A stretch of 64,000 nt of DNA from an uncultured Clostridia bacterium (GTDB lineage: Bacteria; Bacillota; Clostridia; Oscillospirales; Ruminococcaceae). The first letter of the stretch is position 1; the number at the start of each line of letters is the position of its first letter. Made by a program: the position numbers and the translations under genes. Below the pieces are notes generated by a model. It was not told the DNA's origin and ran no database searches. It saw nothing but the letters and a program-made list of their open reading frames with translations. The stretch covers positions 1 to 64,000 of the forward strand of contig CANPZC010000005.1 of the NCBI GenBank assembly GCA_947589355.1, given 5' to 3'. This document shows positions 39,834 to 50,568 of this stretch, one piece after another.

Positions 39834-41627
39834 TCAGACAGAAGTTCTCAGCCTGTCAAAGGTCTGCACCATATCTCTCTGATATTCATCGAACATCTCG
39901 GGCTTGTCGTTGGGTATATCGTACTTGACTTTTATAAGCTTTTCAAACCAGCCCGTCGCCGTAATATCCGCAACGCTTATACCACTTGCAACAGCCTCTT
40001 TCGCAAGGCTGTACAAAAGAAGAATGGTCTTCATCATAAGGTACTGCTTTTTCAGCGGCACAAAAGTATCGTCGGGGTGGTATGCATTCTGCTGCAAAAA
40101 GCCTACCCTTACAACTCTTGCCGTTTCTATAAGCACTTTCTGATCGTCGGGAAGAATATCCGAGCCCATGAGCTTTACTATCTCCATAAGGTTGGTTTCT
40201 TCTACCAGAATATTAGAAAGCTGCTGACGTGCGCTCATAAAGTCGGGCGCGATGTTCGTGTTGTAATACTCTGCAAGGTCATCAGAGTATTCCGAATAGC
40301 TGAGATTCCAGTTTATAGCAGGGTAATGCCTTGCATACGCCAGCGACTTGTCAAGCGCCCAGAAGCAGCGCACAAATCTTTTGGTGTTCTGCGTTACGGG
40401 TTCCGAGAAGTCAGAGCCCTGCGGAGATACCGCGCCTATTACGGTAACCGAGCCTTCCTTTCCGCAAAGAGCCTTTACATAACCTGCTCTCTCGTAAAAC
40501 TGCGAAAGCCTTGACGGCAGATATGCAGGGAAACCCTCCTCGGCAGGCATTTCTTCAAGTCTGCCCGAAATTTCTCTCAAAGCTTCCGCCCAGCGCGAGG
40601 TGGAATCTGCCATTATCGCGGTGTGGTAGCCCATATCCCTGTAGTATTCCGCCAAAGTTATACCCGTGTAAATAGATGCCTCTCTTGCCGCAACAGGCAT
40701 ATTCGAGGTATTCGCAATATGAATGGTTCTCTCTGTAAGAGGTCTGTTGGTCTTCGGGTCGATAAGCTCCGAAAACTCCTCCAAAACCTGAGTCATCTCG
40801 TTGCCGCGCTCGCCGCAGCCGATGTACACGATTATATCAGCATCGCACCATTTTGCCAGCTGATGCTGCGTCATCGTCTTTCCCGTGCCAAAGCCCCCGG
40901 GTATTGCAGCCGCGCCGCCCTTTGCAACGGGTACTACGGTATCTATTATCCTCTGACCCGTAATAAGCGGCATATTTGCAGGCAGCCTCTCGGCTACCGG
41001 TCTGGCAGTTCTTATAGGCCACTTCTGGCACAGCGTCAAAACCGTTTCTTTGCCGCCTACTTCTATCTTTACCACCGTATCATTGACCTTATACTTGCCG
41101 TTTGGCGCGGCATAAGTCACTTTACCCTCTTTTATGTTTGGTGTAAGCATACACTTGTGGGTTATAAGCGGCGTTTCGGGGCAGGTGGCGTATATTTCGC
41201 CTGCGTGAAGCACATCGCCGACCTTTACGCATACCGTAACATCATATTCCTTTTCGGTATCTATCGGTGCGACCGCAATGCCGTCTTCTATGAAAGCGCC
41301 TTTTCCGTCTGCTCCCATAGCTGCAAGAGGTCTTTGTATGCCGTCAAATATGTTTGATATTATCCCGGGCCCCAGCGTAACTTCCATAGGCGCGCCCGTG
41401 CTTTCAACCGGTTCGCCGGGCATAAGACCGCCTGTGCCCTCATACACCTGTATCGTGGTAAAATCGGCGCTCACGCCTATCACCTCGCCGATAAGGCGCT
41501 TTTTGCCCACATACACCATTTCCATCATCTGAAAGTCCTTTGTGTCTTTCACTTTCACAACAGGCCCGTTGACGGAATATATACTGTTCGTTTTTACATC
41601 TGCATTTACAGTGTTCAACGTTTTCAC
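39834..41627 (-). CDS. atpA: V-type ATPase subunit A
   Basis: [66 protein letters not shown]. Confidence 0.97.
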   Translation of the reverse strand: MKTLNTVNADVKTNSIYSVNGPVVKVKDTKDFQMMEMVYVGKKRLIGEVIGVSADFTTIQVYEGTGGLMPGEPVESTGAPMEVTLGPGIISNIFDGIQRPLAAMGADGKGAFIEDGIAVAPIDTEKEYDVTVCVKVGDVLHAGEIYATCPETPLITHKCMLTPNIKEGKVTYAAPNGKYKVNDTVVKIEVGGKETVLTLCQKWPIRTARPVAERLPANMPLITGQRIIDTVVPVAKGGAAAIPGGFGTGKTMTQHQLAKWCDADIIVYIGCGERGNEMTQVLEEFSELIDPKTNRPLTERTIHIANTSNMPVAAREASIYTGITLAEYYRDMGYHTAIMADSTSRWAEALREISGRLEEMPAEEGFPAYLPSRLSQFYERAGYVKALCGKEGSVTVIGAVSPQGSDFSEPVTQNTKRFVRCFWALDKSLAYARHYPAINWNLSYSEYSDDLAEYYNTNIAPDFMSARQQLSNILVEETNLMEIVKLMGSDILPDDQKVLIETARVVRVGFLQQNAYHPDDTFVPLKKQYLMMKTILLLYSLAKEAVASGISVADITATGWFEKLIKVKYDIPNDKPEMFDEYQRDMVQTFDRLRTSV

Positions 41628-41636
41628 TCCAATCGG

Positions 41637-42233
41637 CTATACTTTCAGACTGCTGTCTGCAATATCGGAAAAATTCTCCGCCTGCTTTATAAGCGCCGCG
41701 TCAAGCGTGCCGTCGCATATGACACCCACATTTGCAGGCTTTATCTTCACTCCGCCCAAAGCTATGGTGTCATCGCAGGTTATCTTCACGCTTCTGGGCA
41801 GGTCTTCAAAAAGCTCTGCCCTTTGCATATCGGCAGCAGATACGCGCACCTCGGCGTTTTCAATGTCGTAGCTTTTTTTATACTCGCTTATGCATCTGCT
41901 GATATATTCTTTGTATTCTTTTGTATTGCGAAACTCTTTCAGCTTTTCTCTTACGCCGTCAAACAGCTTTTCGGTAAGCATATTTCTGTGCATCAGAATA
42001 TCTTTCTGCATCTGAGAGCGCAGCGCGGCAGTCTGCTTTGCATACTTTGAAGCTATCGCAGTCTTTTCGCTTTCTATTGACTTTTGGGCATCAGCATAGT
42101 ATTTGTCGCTTGCCTCTAAAACTATCCTGCTGCTTTCATTTTCAGCATCGCTTACAAGCTTGTCGGCTTTCAGCTTTGTTTCGCTCAGTATAGACTCACG
42201 CATCATGGCAAGTTTTTCTTCAGCATTTATCAT
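41637..42233 (-). CDS. atpE: V-type ATPase subunit E
   Basis: coiled-coil protein of expected size, GGVKIKPANVGVICDGTLDAAL; operon position. Confidence 0.85.
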   Translation of the reverse strand: MINAEEKLAMMRESILSETKLKADKLVSDAENESSRIVLEASDKYYADAQKSIESEKTAIASKYAKQTAALRSQMQKDILMHRNMLTEKLFDGVREKLKEFRNTKEYKEYISRCISEYKKSYDIENAEVRVSAADMQRAELFEDLPRSVKITCDDTIALGGVKIKPANVGVICDGTLDAALIKQAENFSDIADSSLKV

Positions 42234-42252
42234 ATTATCACTCCCGGAAACG

Positions 42253-42561
42253 TTACAGCCTTATACCCACCGCGTCTGCAACATATTTTGATATTGTGCC
42301 CGAAATATTCGCAGAGGCGTGTCTGTCGGGTATCTCGACTATAAGCGGATATGCGCGGTTAAGCTTTGTTTCATACACATCGTCACGGCAAAGGTCGATG
42401 ATCTTTGTGGTCATAAGCACCACCGCCACCGAGCTGTCGTCCATAGCCTTTTCAAGCTCTTTTTTTACGTCTCCGGCAGTATGCACCACAACGCCCTCTA
42501 TACCGGCAAGGCGCATACCCATCTGCGTATCCGTATTGTCGCTTATAAGATAGGCTTTCAT
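42253..42561 (-). CDS. atpF: V-type ATPase subunit F
   Basis: 102 aa; AYLISDNTDTQMGMRLAGIEGVVV, PLIVEIPDRHA. Confidence 0.88.
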   Translation of the reverse strand: MKAYLISDNTDTQMGMRLAGIEGVVVHTAGDVKKELEKAMDDSSVAVVLMTTKIIDLCRDDVYETKLNRAYPLIVEIPDRHASANISGTISKYVADAVGIRL

Positions 42562-42583
42562 AGCTTTTCCTCCTGCTAAAATA

Positions 42584-43030
42584 TCAGCCCAGACCGTTTA
42601 TTATAAGTATCGAGATAAGCAGTCCGTACAGCGCGATACCCTCGCCAAGAACGACGAATATCAGCGACTTTACGAACGATTTCGGGTCTTCCGCAACCGC
42701 GCCTATAGCAGCCGATGCGCCCGAACCTACCGCAATGCCTGCGCCTATACAGGAAAGACCCGTTGTAAGACCTGCACCGAAATAACCTATGCCTGCGCCG
42801 AGGGAAATCACAGCGTTCACTGCCTCTCCCACAGCTGTTTCAGCCTCCGCGGCATAAACGAACTGACCGAACGGGAATATAACAGCCAGCAGCATAACGC
42901 CGAAAAACGTGCAGAGATTTGCAATAAATGCTCCCTTAGGGCTCTTGCCCTTTTTCGCCTTGATGACCGCCGGTACTACAGGCGCGCATATAAGCAAAAG
43001 ACAAACAAGCGGTAAAATAAGTATCATCAT
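42584..43030 (-). CDS. atpK: V-type ATPase subunit K (proteolipid)
   Basis: GAGIGYFGAGLTTGLSCIGAGIAVGSGASAAIGAVAEDPKSF; FVVLGEGIALYGLL. Confidence 0.93.
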   Translation of the reverse strand: MMILILPLVCLLLICAPVVPAVIKAKKGKSPKGAFIANLCTFFGVMLLAVIFPFGQFVYAAEAETAVGEAVNAVISLGAGIGYFGAGLTTGLSCIGAGIAVGSGASAAIGAVAEDPKSFVKSLIFVVLGEGIALYGLLISILIINGLG

Positions 43031-43068
43031 AATAAAACCTCCAAAAAGCTATATATTTTTAACTTTGA

Positions 43069-45030
43069 TCATTCACTGTCGGTCGAGAGCGCCGCCCCAA
43101 CGGGCTCAAACGGTATGCCGTCGCCCTCATAAAAACGTGAGAACACCTCGTAAAATTCCAGACGGATAAGCTGTATCGCGACAATCATGCCCTCCATAGC
43201 CATAACGAACGCGTTGCCCACAACAAGCACTATCGGCTGCGCTGCGGCTGAAAAACCGTCCATAAGCGTCATAACAACAAGCATCATGCCTGCGTGGCAG
43301 AGAACAAATCCGCCTACCCTTAAAAACGACAGCGTATTTGAAACGTAGCTTAGCAAAAACTCAAACATCTCAAAAAAGTTCTCAACAATAAAGTTGCCTA
43401 TGCCGCCCTCCTCGGGGTCTTCAGAAAGCTGCCAGCGTTTGTATTTTGCCGCTATAGAGAAAGGCACGCGGCAGAATATGCACACAAGCGGTATCACTAT
43501 CAAAAATATTACATACATCGGCGTTGTAAGTGAAAAGCCTGCTATTCTGCCGACCAGCGCCGCAGCCACAGATGAATAGAAAATAATTCCCGCTATGCCG
43601 TTGCACCCGAATATCGCTTTTTCATAGTCGTGCTGCTTAAAGCCGGTTATTATATTAAGTATCATAGACATCAGTATTATAGCCACGCCTATTGCTACCG
43701 CGCTTATCAGTATGAACGTCGTCTGGTCGAATATCTCCAGCGGTTTTTTGCCCCAGCCTATCGCCTCGTAAACGGGGTCGAGAAAATCTTCAAACCCGAA
43801 GAACGACCCGTACATAAATCCGAAGAACATACTTGAAAGTCCGCACCTTGTAAGCAGACCGCCGTATTTGTTTTTAAGTTTAAGGCTCATGAACAGCCCT
43901 GCCAGAAATACTACAAAGCCTTGTCCCAGATCGCCGAACATTATACCGAACAAAAGAGTAAAGCTAAGCGCCACGAACAGCGTGGGGTTTATGCCGTTGT
44001 ATACCGGCACGCCGTACATCTCTACTACAGATATATAAGGTCTTGAAAACCAGCCGTTTTTAAGCTTTGTCGGCGGCGTTAAGTCGGGCTCTGAGTCGGC
44101 AGGAAGAATAGTTACCGAAACGCTCCTTATCTTTCCGACTTTCTTTTTGAAATCCTCCGATGCGCTCTTTGGCACGAACCCTTTCAGGAAGAACTTTCCG
44201 TTTACTTCTGCGGCATTTTTTCTAAGCCCGAATATGTTCTCCCTCATCGCCAGCTGATCGTAAACTTTCAGCATTTCCTCGCGCCGCTCTTTTGAAAGCG
44301 AAGATAGCTCCTCGTCTATCTGCTCTGCCCTGAGCGATCGGCGGTTGACAGCATCGTTGAGCTGCTCAAGAGCCTTTTCGGGCGTACCCTGTATATAAGG
44401 CGATACCGTTACCGGCTCGAAGTAAAGCGTCTGGAATATCTCATCTATAATAGCCTTGTCCTTGTTCGCGCAGAAGTACATTCCCCAGTAAAACTGCTTG
44501 TCTTTGTCAAACGGTATAAAGAAGAACACTTCGTCGTAATATTCAAGCTTGCTGTAGCTGTCAATAGGAAGCTTGCCAAGTTTAAGATGGATATACTCGC
44601 AGCTGAACACCTGCTCAAAGTTGGCGTTCATGCCTTTTAAGTGGTTCAGCTGTTTTATAGCCGCTCCCTTTTCGGAAATTTCCTTGTAACATTCGCGCTT
44701 TTCGTCTATCAGCGAGCCCAGCTGCTTTTCCAAGCCCGAGACATATCGCTCAAAGTCGTAAAGCGTTTTGTAGTCTGATTCCGAGTAGTCTGCCTCAAGC
44801 TTTGATGCCGCATCGATATTCAGCTTCCTGCAAAGCTCTCCGAATCTCCTCAAAGTGTTTGTATAGGGGTTTTCCTCCGAGAGCAGTTTAAGCTCCGTTC
44901 TGCCCTCCGCTCCCCTTGTAACGGCAGGTTCTATGTGAAAGCAGCCGCTCTCACAGCACTTAGTCAGCGTGTTGTCCAGCTGCGACATATCACCGACAAT
45001 GTTTACAAGGGTCATCTTTTCTATTCCCAT
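43069..45030 (-). CDS. atpI: V-type ATPase subunit I
   Basis: 653 aa; N-terminal coiled coil, C-terminal TM region with FGIMFGDLGQG and LSFLRVGGFVLCHAGM. Confidence 0.94.
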   Translation of the reverse strand: MGIEKMTLVNIVGDMSQLDNTLTKCCESGCFHIEPAVTRGAEGRTELKLLSEENPYTNTLRRFGELCRKLNIDAASKLEADYSESDYKTLYDFERYVSGLEKQLGSLIDEKRECYKEISEKGAAIKQLNHLKGMNANFEQVFSCEYIHLKLGKLPIDSYSKLEYYDEVFFFIPFDKDKQFYWGMYFCANKDKAIIDEIFQTLYFEPVTVSPYIQGTPEKALEQLNDAVNRRSLRAEQIDEELSSLSKERREEMLKVYDQLAMRENIFGLRKNAAEVNGKFFLKGFVPKSASEDFKKKVGKIRSVSVTILPADSEPDLTPPTKLKNGWFSRPYISVVEMYGVPVYNGINPTLFVALSFTLLFGIMFGDLGQGFVVFLAGLFMSLKLKNKYGGLLTRCGLSSMFFGFMYGSFFGFEDFLDPVYEAIGWGKKPLEIFDQTTFILISAVAIGVAIILMSMILNIITGFKQHDYEKAIFGCNGIAGIIFYSSVAAALVGRIAGFSLTTPMYVIFLIVIPLVCIFCRVPFSIAAKYKRWQLSEDPEEGGIGNFIVENFFEMFEFLLSYVSNTLSFLRVGGFVLCHAGMMLVVMTLMDGFSAAAQPIVLVVGNAFVMAMEGMIVAIQLIRLEFYEVFSRFYEGDGIPFEPVGAALSTDSE

Positions 45031-45078
45031 ATACCTCTCACTCCCTTTCAGGTATCAGTATATTTTAATATTTTATTA

Positions 45079-46110
45079 TCAGTATGCTATCAAAGCCTCT
45101 ATCCTGTCAGGCTCCAGCCCGTACCTTATCCCCTCTATTATATGGATAATGTTAGAAGTTTCTATATCGCACAGCTGCAAAAACGCAAAGTACACCGCCG
45201 GCATAGACTGCGTTCTCATCAGCTTGCGCGCATAATTCAGTTTTACCTGCGTCATAGCCGTTTCAAGAAATTTGCTGTTTTCTTTTACAACGCCTTTTGT
45301 TCCCCTAAGGCGGCAAAAAAGCTGTAGCATCTCCTGTTCGCTGTCACACTCAAACAGCCTGTTAAGACCATGGCTTCCCACCGAGCCCAGCACCGTTACC
45401 ATTTTCTTGCTTATCTCATCGGGCGGCGCGTTGAAGTATGCTTTCATGCGGTATGCGTTTACAAAATTTCTTATATGCACGCCTGCCTTCACGGGTTCCA
45501 TAATAAGCTTCGCATCGCTTTTTGAAAGGTCTTTCTCAATGCTGCCAAGCAGCCGTTTGTAGTAAAGCTGCGCAAAGGCGTTTTCAATTTCCGTCATATC
45601 GCCCTGTTTGCTTTCTTTAACTATCATATCGCACAGCGGCGAATACTTAGTATGCTCCAGCTTTCTTGCAAGTTCCTCAACATTTTTGCACGCCGCAAGC
45701 TCGTAAAAATCAATAGAGCTGCTCTTTGCGGCATATGTCGGCAGAGAGTTCAAAAACGAAGTCTTCTCACCGCTGTCAATAGTCCTTATAAGTATCAGCA
45801 GAAGCTCGTTTTCATATCTTTCGCTCACAAGGTCGTAAAACTGCTTTTTGCCAAGGTGCTGAAAATCTCTCAGATCCAAAAAAATTTCAAAACTGCGCTT
45901 TTTCAGAAGCTCCTCTATATATCCTCTGTGAACGGTGTTTACGTCTATATCCGCAAAAGTATCTTTAAAGCCCTCGCGGCTCTTTAAATACTGCGCCACC
46001 TCTGCCACACTGCCCTTTGAGGAAAGTATCCTGTAGTCCTCGCCCGTCAGCATACGCCCGTGCATAGCCCTTATTTTAGTTATAGTAGCGTTTAACGACG
46101 CCTTGTTCAA
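45079..46110 (-). CDS. atpC: V-type ATPase subunit C
   Basis: 343 aa; MLTGEDYRILSSKGSVAEVAQYLK; operon position. Confidence 0.88.
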   Translation of the reverse strand: MNKASLNATITKIRAMHGRMLTGEDYRILSSKGSVAEVAQYLKSREGFKDTFADIDVNTVHRGYIEELLKKRSFEIFLDLRDFQHLGKKQFYDLVSERYENELLLILIRTIDSGEKTSFLNSLPTYAAKSSSIDFYELAACKNVEELARKLEHTKYSPLCDMIVKESKQGDMTEIENAFAQLYYKRLLGSIEKDLSKSDAKLIMEPVKAGVHIRNFVNAYRMKAYFNAPPDEISKKMVTVLGSVGSHGLNRLFECDSEQEMLQLFCRLRGTKGVVKENSKFLETAMTQVKLNYARKLMRTQSMPAVYFAFLQLCDIETSNIIHIIEGIRYGLEPDRIEALIAY

Positions 46111-46151
46111 AACGTTTCACCGCCCTTGCATTTATTTTCGCAAGCCAGAGT

Positions 46152-46460
46152 TTAGCCGTTTACTATGCTTTCAAAAATGCGCTTTTGCCACTTCTCGCTG
46201 TTTTCTTCAAAAGCCCTGTCAAGCCTTGCGATCGCTTCATCTCTTTCGTCAAGCAGCTTTTTCTGCTCTTTTTCGGCGTTTGCTTTCTCTGTCTTTTCAT
46301 ACTCGGCTGACTTTTTCTCAGCCGCCGCAGCTATATCGCTCTCTATGCTCTTAACGCTCTCTCTGGCCTCGCTCATAAGGCTGTCGCGCTTTTCTTCGGC
46401 GCTCTTCATCATCTCTTTGGCGATGTTGTCCGTTTCCAGAATAGCTGATATAACGTCCAT
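46152..46460 (-). CDS. V-type ATPase subunit G/H-like coiled-coil protein
   Basis: 102 aa charged coiled coil, first gene of the operon. Confidence 0.75.
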   Translation of the reverse strand: MDVISAILETDNIAKEMMKSAEEKRDSLMSEARESVKSIESDIAAAAEKKSAEYEKTEKANAEKEQKKLLDERDEAIARLDRAFEENSEKWQKRIFESIVNG

Positions 46461-46482
46461 AAAGTCAAGCCCCTTTCCTATT

Positions 46483-46567
46483 TAGCAGTGTATAGCCGAG
46501 CCCAAGTCGGTTTTGCACCTCAAGCCGAGGGGCTTTGAGGCGGCTCGTGTTCGGCTCTCCACTGCTA
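46483..46567 (-). promoter_or_regulatory. candidate structured RNA leader of the V-ATPase operon
   Basis: nested pairings: TAGCAGTG/CACTGCTA (46483-46490, 46560-46567), AGCCGA/TCGGCT (46494-46499, 46551-46556), CCTCAAGCC/GGCTTTGAGG (46518-46540). Confidence 0.5.
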
Positions 46568-46863
46568 TCAATAAATATCTATACTTATACTATACTCTTT
46601 TAATCTGTTTTGTCAATAGAAATAAGAATATTATTGTATTCTTGCACAGTTTTTATGTTGAATACGCCAACATTTCAGGCAATATATCAGTTAATTCCCC
46701 TGCCGCAGTGCCCTTGCGCCCCTCTGAGCGTTTGCGACAAAACATTTGTTTAGTTTTCATAATATACTATTGACGTATCGCCCAAAAAGAGGTAAAATAT
46801 ATTCAGGGGTATTTCCCCCAAGTTAAATAACTTCAATACATGAAAGGAGGATGTGTATACGGC

Positions 46864-47304
46864 ATGAATATTCTCTTTTTGCTAAAGCCCAAGCAAGAGG
46901 TCGCGCACCTTGTCAGCGACTGCACGGTAAGACAGGCGCTTGAAAAAATGCGCTCGTCGGGCTACACCGCAATACCCATAATAAACAGAGAGGGAGAGTA
47001 TATAGCGACCGTTACCGAGGGCGACTTTTTGTGGCTTGTGCTCGGCTGCGGCACCGACATACTGAAAAAGACGGAGCATATGCCGCTTCAGTCTGTAAAA
47101 CTGCGGACTGTAAACAAAGCGGTAAGCGTAAACGCAAAGCTGGAAGATCTGCTTTTGATGACGATGAACCAGAACTTCGTACCCGTTGTGGACGACAGAA
47201 ATATGTTTATCGGCATAATAACAAGGCGCGATGTTCTGCAATATTTTTACAACAAGCTGCAAAATGAAAAGACCGCTGAGAAGAAAATTTCCCAGCAGGC
47301 TTAA
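46864..47304 (+). CDS. CBS-domain protein
   Basis: two CBS motifs (GYTAIPIINREGEYIATVTEGDF, NFVPVVDDRNMFIGIITRRDVLQYF). Confidence 0.85.
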   Translation: MNILFLLKPKQEVAHLVSDCTVRQALEKMRSSGYTAIPIINREGEYIATVTEGDFLWLVLGCGTDILKKTEHMPLQSVKLRTVNKAVSVNAKLEDLLLMTMNQNFVPVVDDRNMFIGIITRRDVLQYFYNKLQNEKTAEKKISQQA

Positions 47305-47322
47305 CAAGGTTATATAAAAGCA

Positions 47323-47351
47323 TGGACTGCATAATATATGCAGTCCTTTTT
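47323..47351. terminator. terminator between convergent genes
   Basis: GGACTGCATAATATATGCAGTCCTTTTTT. Confidence 0.85.
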
Positions 47352-47353
47352 TA

Positions 47354-48829
47354 TTAAAGTATCAGGCAGATGAGTCCCGAACAGCCCTCGTTTATCATGC
47401 GCTCTACCGTTTCGGCAAGCTTGCCGCGCGCTTCCTCGGGCATTTTTGAAAGCTTGTTGTGCAGTCCCTCGCCCACCAGTTCGTGAAGCGATTTGCCAAA
47501 AATATTGCTGTCCCATATCTTTTCGGGAGATTCTTCAAAATCGTTCAGCATATAAAGCACCAGTTCCTCCGACTGCTTTTCGCTGCCGACTATAGGGCAT
47601 ACCTCGGCTTCGATGTTCGCTTTCAGAAGATGTATAGACGGCGCGGTAGCTTTAAGGCGAACACCGTATTTGCCTCCTTGCTTGATTATCTCAGGCTCGT
47701 CAAGAGTAAGCTCCTCGATAGACGGCATAACTATGCCATAGCCCGTTTCTTCAAGCTGCTCGAGAGCCTGCGAGAATTTTTCAAACTTGTTGCGTATCTT
47801 AACAAGCTCAAGTATCTGCGGCATAAGGTCGCTCTCGCCGGTTATTTCAAGCCCCGTCGCCTCGCCGATTATCTTGAAGAACAGATCCTTGTTCGTGGTA
47901 ACCTCTATCACCGCGCTGCCCGTTCCCATGTCTATAGAGGCTATCTTAGAGTTGACTATATGCTCACATTCCGTCAGCTTTTCGGCAAAGCATTTTATGT
48001 CTTTTATAGCCGCAACGCTTTCGGCACAGCTTTTTATCGTGCTGAAAATATCCTCTTTCAGCCAGTGACCCTTGTCAAGGGCTGCTATCCAGCGCGGCAG
48101 GTCTATGTTTATCTCCTTTACGGGGAATGCGTTTAGTATCTGCGAAAGTATGCCCTTTATGTCGTCTTCCGCAAGTTCTAAGCAGTTCACCGCGATAACG
48201 CACGCGTCATACTTTTCAGAAAGCCTTTCACACAGCGCTTTTGCTTCTTTAGAATTAGGCGTGGTAGTGTTCATAAGCACCACAAACGGCTTGCCTATCT
48301 CTTTAAGTTCGTGTATGATGCGTTCTTCACATTCTTCATACTCATCGCGCGGCAGGTCTGTAATTGAACCGTCGGTAGTTATCACAAGCCCTATCGTTGA
48401 ATGTTCGGTAATGACCTTTTGCGTTCCCACCTCTGCCGCCATGTTGAACGGCACAGGGTCGTCGAACCACGGGGTGTGTACCATGCGCGGCGCTTCGTTC
48501 TCAATGTAGCCTATCGCGCTGGGTATTATGTAACCAACGCAGTCTATCATGCGCACATTGAAGCGAATGTTGTCATCAATACATATCTCCACCGCTTCTT
48601 CGGGTATGAATTTCGGCTCGGTAGTCATTATGGTCTTTCCGCCCGAAGACTGCGGCAGTTCGTCTACCGCCCTTTCTCTGCGGAAATCGCTTTCTATGTT
48701 GGGTATAACAAGGCTCTCCATAAACTGCTTTATGAATGTCGATTTGCCGGTGCGCACAGGGCCTACCACTCCGATATAGATGTCGCCGCCCGTGCGTTTG
48801 GCAATATCTTTATAGATGTCATTGTTCAT
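47354..48829 (-). CDS. spoIVA: stage IV sporulation protein A
   Basis: YIGVVGPVRTGKSTFIKQFME, MIDCVGYIIPSAIGYIEN, full-length 491 aa. Confidence 0.97.
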   Translation of the reverse strand: MNNDIYKDIAKRTGGDIYIGVVGPVRTGKSTFIKQFMESLVIPNIESDFRRERAVDELPQSSGGKTIMTTEPKFIPEEAVEICIDDNIRFNVRMIDCVGYIIPSAIGYIENEAPRMVHTPWFDDPVPFNMAAEVGTQKVITEHSTIGLVITTDGSITDLPRDEYEECEERIIHELKEIGKPFVVLMNTTTPNSKEAKALCERLSEKYDACVIAVNCLELAEDDIKGILSQILNAFPVKEINIDLPRWIAALDKGHWLKEDIFSTIKSCAESVAAIKDIKCFAEKLTECEHIVNSKIASIDMGTGSAVIEVTTNKDLFFKIIGEATGLEITGESDLMPQILELVKIRNKFEKFSQALEQLEETGYGIVMPSIEELTLDEPEIIKQGGKYGVRLKATAPSIHLLKANIEAEVCPIVGSEKQSEELVLYMLNDFEESPEKIWDSNIFGKSLHELVGEGLHNKLSKMPEEARGKLAETVERMINEGCSGLICLIL

Positions 48830-48856
48830 ATGCTCGGTTTCCTTTCTGTAATGCGG

Positions 48857-50401
48857 TCATTCTATATCGGGTATGAGCAGCATTTTGTCCTCGGCAAGTA
48901 TGTCAGCTGCCAGATCGTTCTCACCCGTTATCGCCGAAACAGGTATGCGGTATTTCTTGGCTATGTCCCATACCCTCTCGCCGCTTTTTGCATAGTACAG
49001 CTTCAGCGCGCTCTGCCTTGCCCTTTCGGTCTGCTCTTCCGATATTTTTATATCGGTTATGAGCCGCTTTGTAATAAGCTTTGATACAGTTCCGCATATG
49101 CTCAGGTCCGCCTTTATCTCAACGGTCGCAGGGTCGCACAGCGTGTATGAGCAGCCGACTATGTCCACCCTCGGCTCTAAAATGCTGTCCTGCGTGGCGC
49201 ATTCGCTCTCTATAACGTGTTCAAAAGCCGTGTCGCTCTCTAAATATATCGGCACGCCGCTGTCGTTTCTGCCAACTAAAGCAAACGAGAGATTTCCGCT
49301 TACTATAAGGCTGTTTTTATCAAAGCTGAACCTGCCGCTGACGTTTGAAACATCGCACCAGTTGTCGTATACCGCAGCTATCTCGCCGTCTTGACAAGTA
49401 AGCCTTGCGGTGTGGGTGTGCGGCTCGCATATCTCAACGGGCACGCTCTCTATCTTCTCATCGCTCTTGTCAATGTCAAGGTCGTACCCCGTGGAATATA
49501 CGTCTGTCACAAGCTCTCCCGTTTCGTATTTTACCGCGCGGCAGTTTACCAGCAGAACTATCTCACATTCAAGCGACTTCTGATCATCTCCCTTTACTAT
49601 AACGCTGCAACCGCTCTGTATCAGGTCAACGTAATTTTCATAACGCTCGTCAATGCCGTCAATGTCCATTATCTGGCTGAAAGGCACCGAAAAACGCATA
49701 GTTTCAAGGCTTGCGCTGTCTTCTCCGTTTTCGCTGCTGTAAAGAACGTTTATATACGCATCGCCCTTTATCACCAGTTTGCCCGATACCAGCTTTTTCT
49801 CGCCCAGCGTTGCAATGCAGTCGCTGCGTATAACGGAAGAGATAGGCGGCTTTGTCTCGCCAAGTTCAAGTTCTTCTACAATGGTTATACGTTTTGAGGC
49901 GTACAGCCTGTTTGTCGGGTATGTCACGCTCTCGTGATACAGCTGTATGCCGCAGCCCATAGCATCTGCCACCGCCGACCTGCCTTTTTCGCAGCACAGT
50001 CTTACTTTAGATGTAACTGCGCCGCGCAGGTCAAGTCTTCGCTGATTTACCACACGGCAGTTTATGTAGTCCGCCTTTGCCGTTACGGTAACGCACGGGT
50101 TTTTAATGCCGCTCGGTATGTCGCATGAACGTGTGTAGCTCAGTTTCTGCTCAATGCAGCTGAGCTTGCTTGAATTTTCGCTGACGTACATCACCTTTAT
50201 AACGGCGCACAGCTCATAGGTAAGCTTGTCGCCGTTTATGCTCTGCGATACTATCCTGGGCAGCAGGCGGCATTTCAGCACCCTGAATATGTCGGGATAG
50301 TAGTCGGGAAGAATGTAGTCAAGCTCGATCGCCTGCTCGAAGCCGTTGTCAAAAGCGGTCTCCGAGGCAGTGAAGATCTCACGGTTAAGTTTAAGATCCA
50401 T
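48857..50401 (-). CDS. SPOCS (DUF3794) + LysM protein, SipL-like
   Basis: DUF3794-like repeats and C-terminal LysM (KSGERVWDIAKKYRIPVSAITGENDLAADILAEDKMLLIP); start MDLKLNREIF at 50401 with CAGGAGGAAG RBS; directly upstream of spoIVA. Confidence 0.82.
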   Translation of the reverse strand: MDLKLNREIFTASETAFDNGFEQAIELDYILPDYYPDIFRVLKCRLLPRIVSQSINGDKLTYELCAVIKVMYVSENSSKLSCIEQKLSYTRSCDIPSGIKNPCVTVTAKADYINCRVVNQRRLDLRGAVTSKVRLCCEKGRSAVADAMGCGIQLYHESVTYPTNRLYASKRITIVEELELGETKPPISSVIRSDCIATLGEKKLVSGKLVIKGDAYINVLYSSENGEDSASLETMRFSVPFSQIMDIDGIDERYENYVDLIQSGCSVIVKGDDQKSLECEIVLLVNCRAVKYETGELVTDVYSTGYDLDIDKSDEKIESVPVEICEPHTHTARLTCQDGEIAAVYDNWCDVSNVSGRFSFDKNSLIVSGNLSFALVGRNDSGVPIYLESDTAFEHVIESECATQDSILEPRVDIVGCSYTLCDPATVEIKADLSICGTVSKLITKRLITDIKISEEQTERARQSALKLYYAKSGERVWDIAKKYRIPVSAITGENDLAADILAEDKMLLIPDIE

Positions 50402-50568
50402 AGCTTCCTCCTGTTGTGTTTTAATTACTCGTTCAGGTATTTTGAGTGTACCTAAAACATTTATATTCACACAAAACAGGCTATATGCATACAGCAAGCG
50501 CGTGCGCGAAAAATTACTCTTTACAAATATTTCAAAATATGTTATACTAGTAATACTACTCAAAGGAA

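Noticed and set aside
40623-41357. 244 aa plus-strand ORF opposite atpA
   Set aside because: Antisense to a highly conserved V-ATPase subunit A; no independent support.
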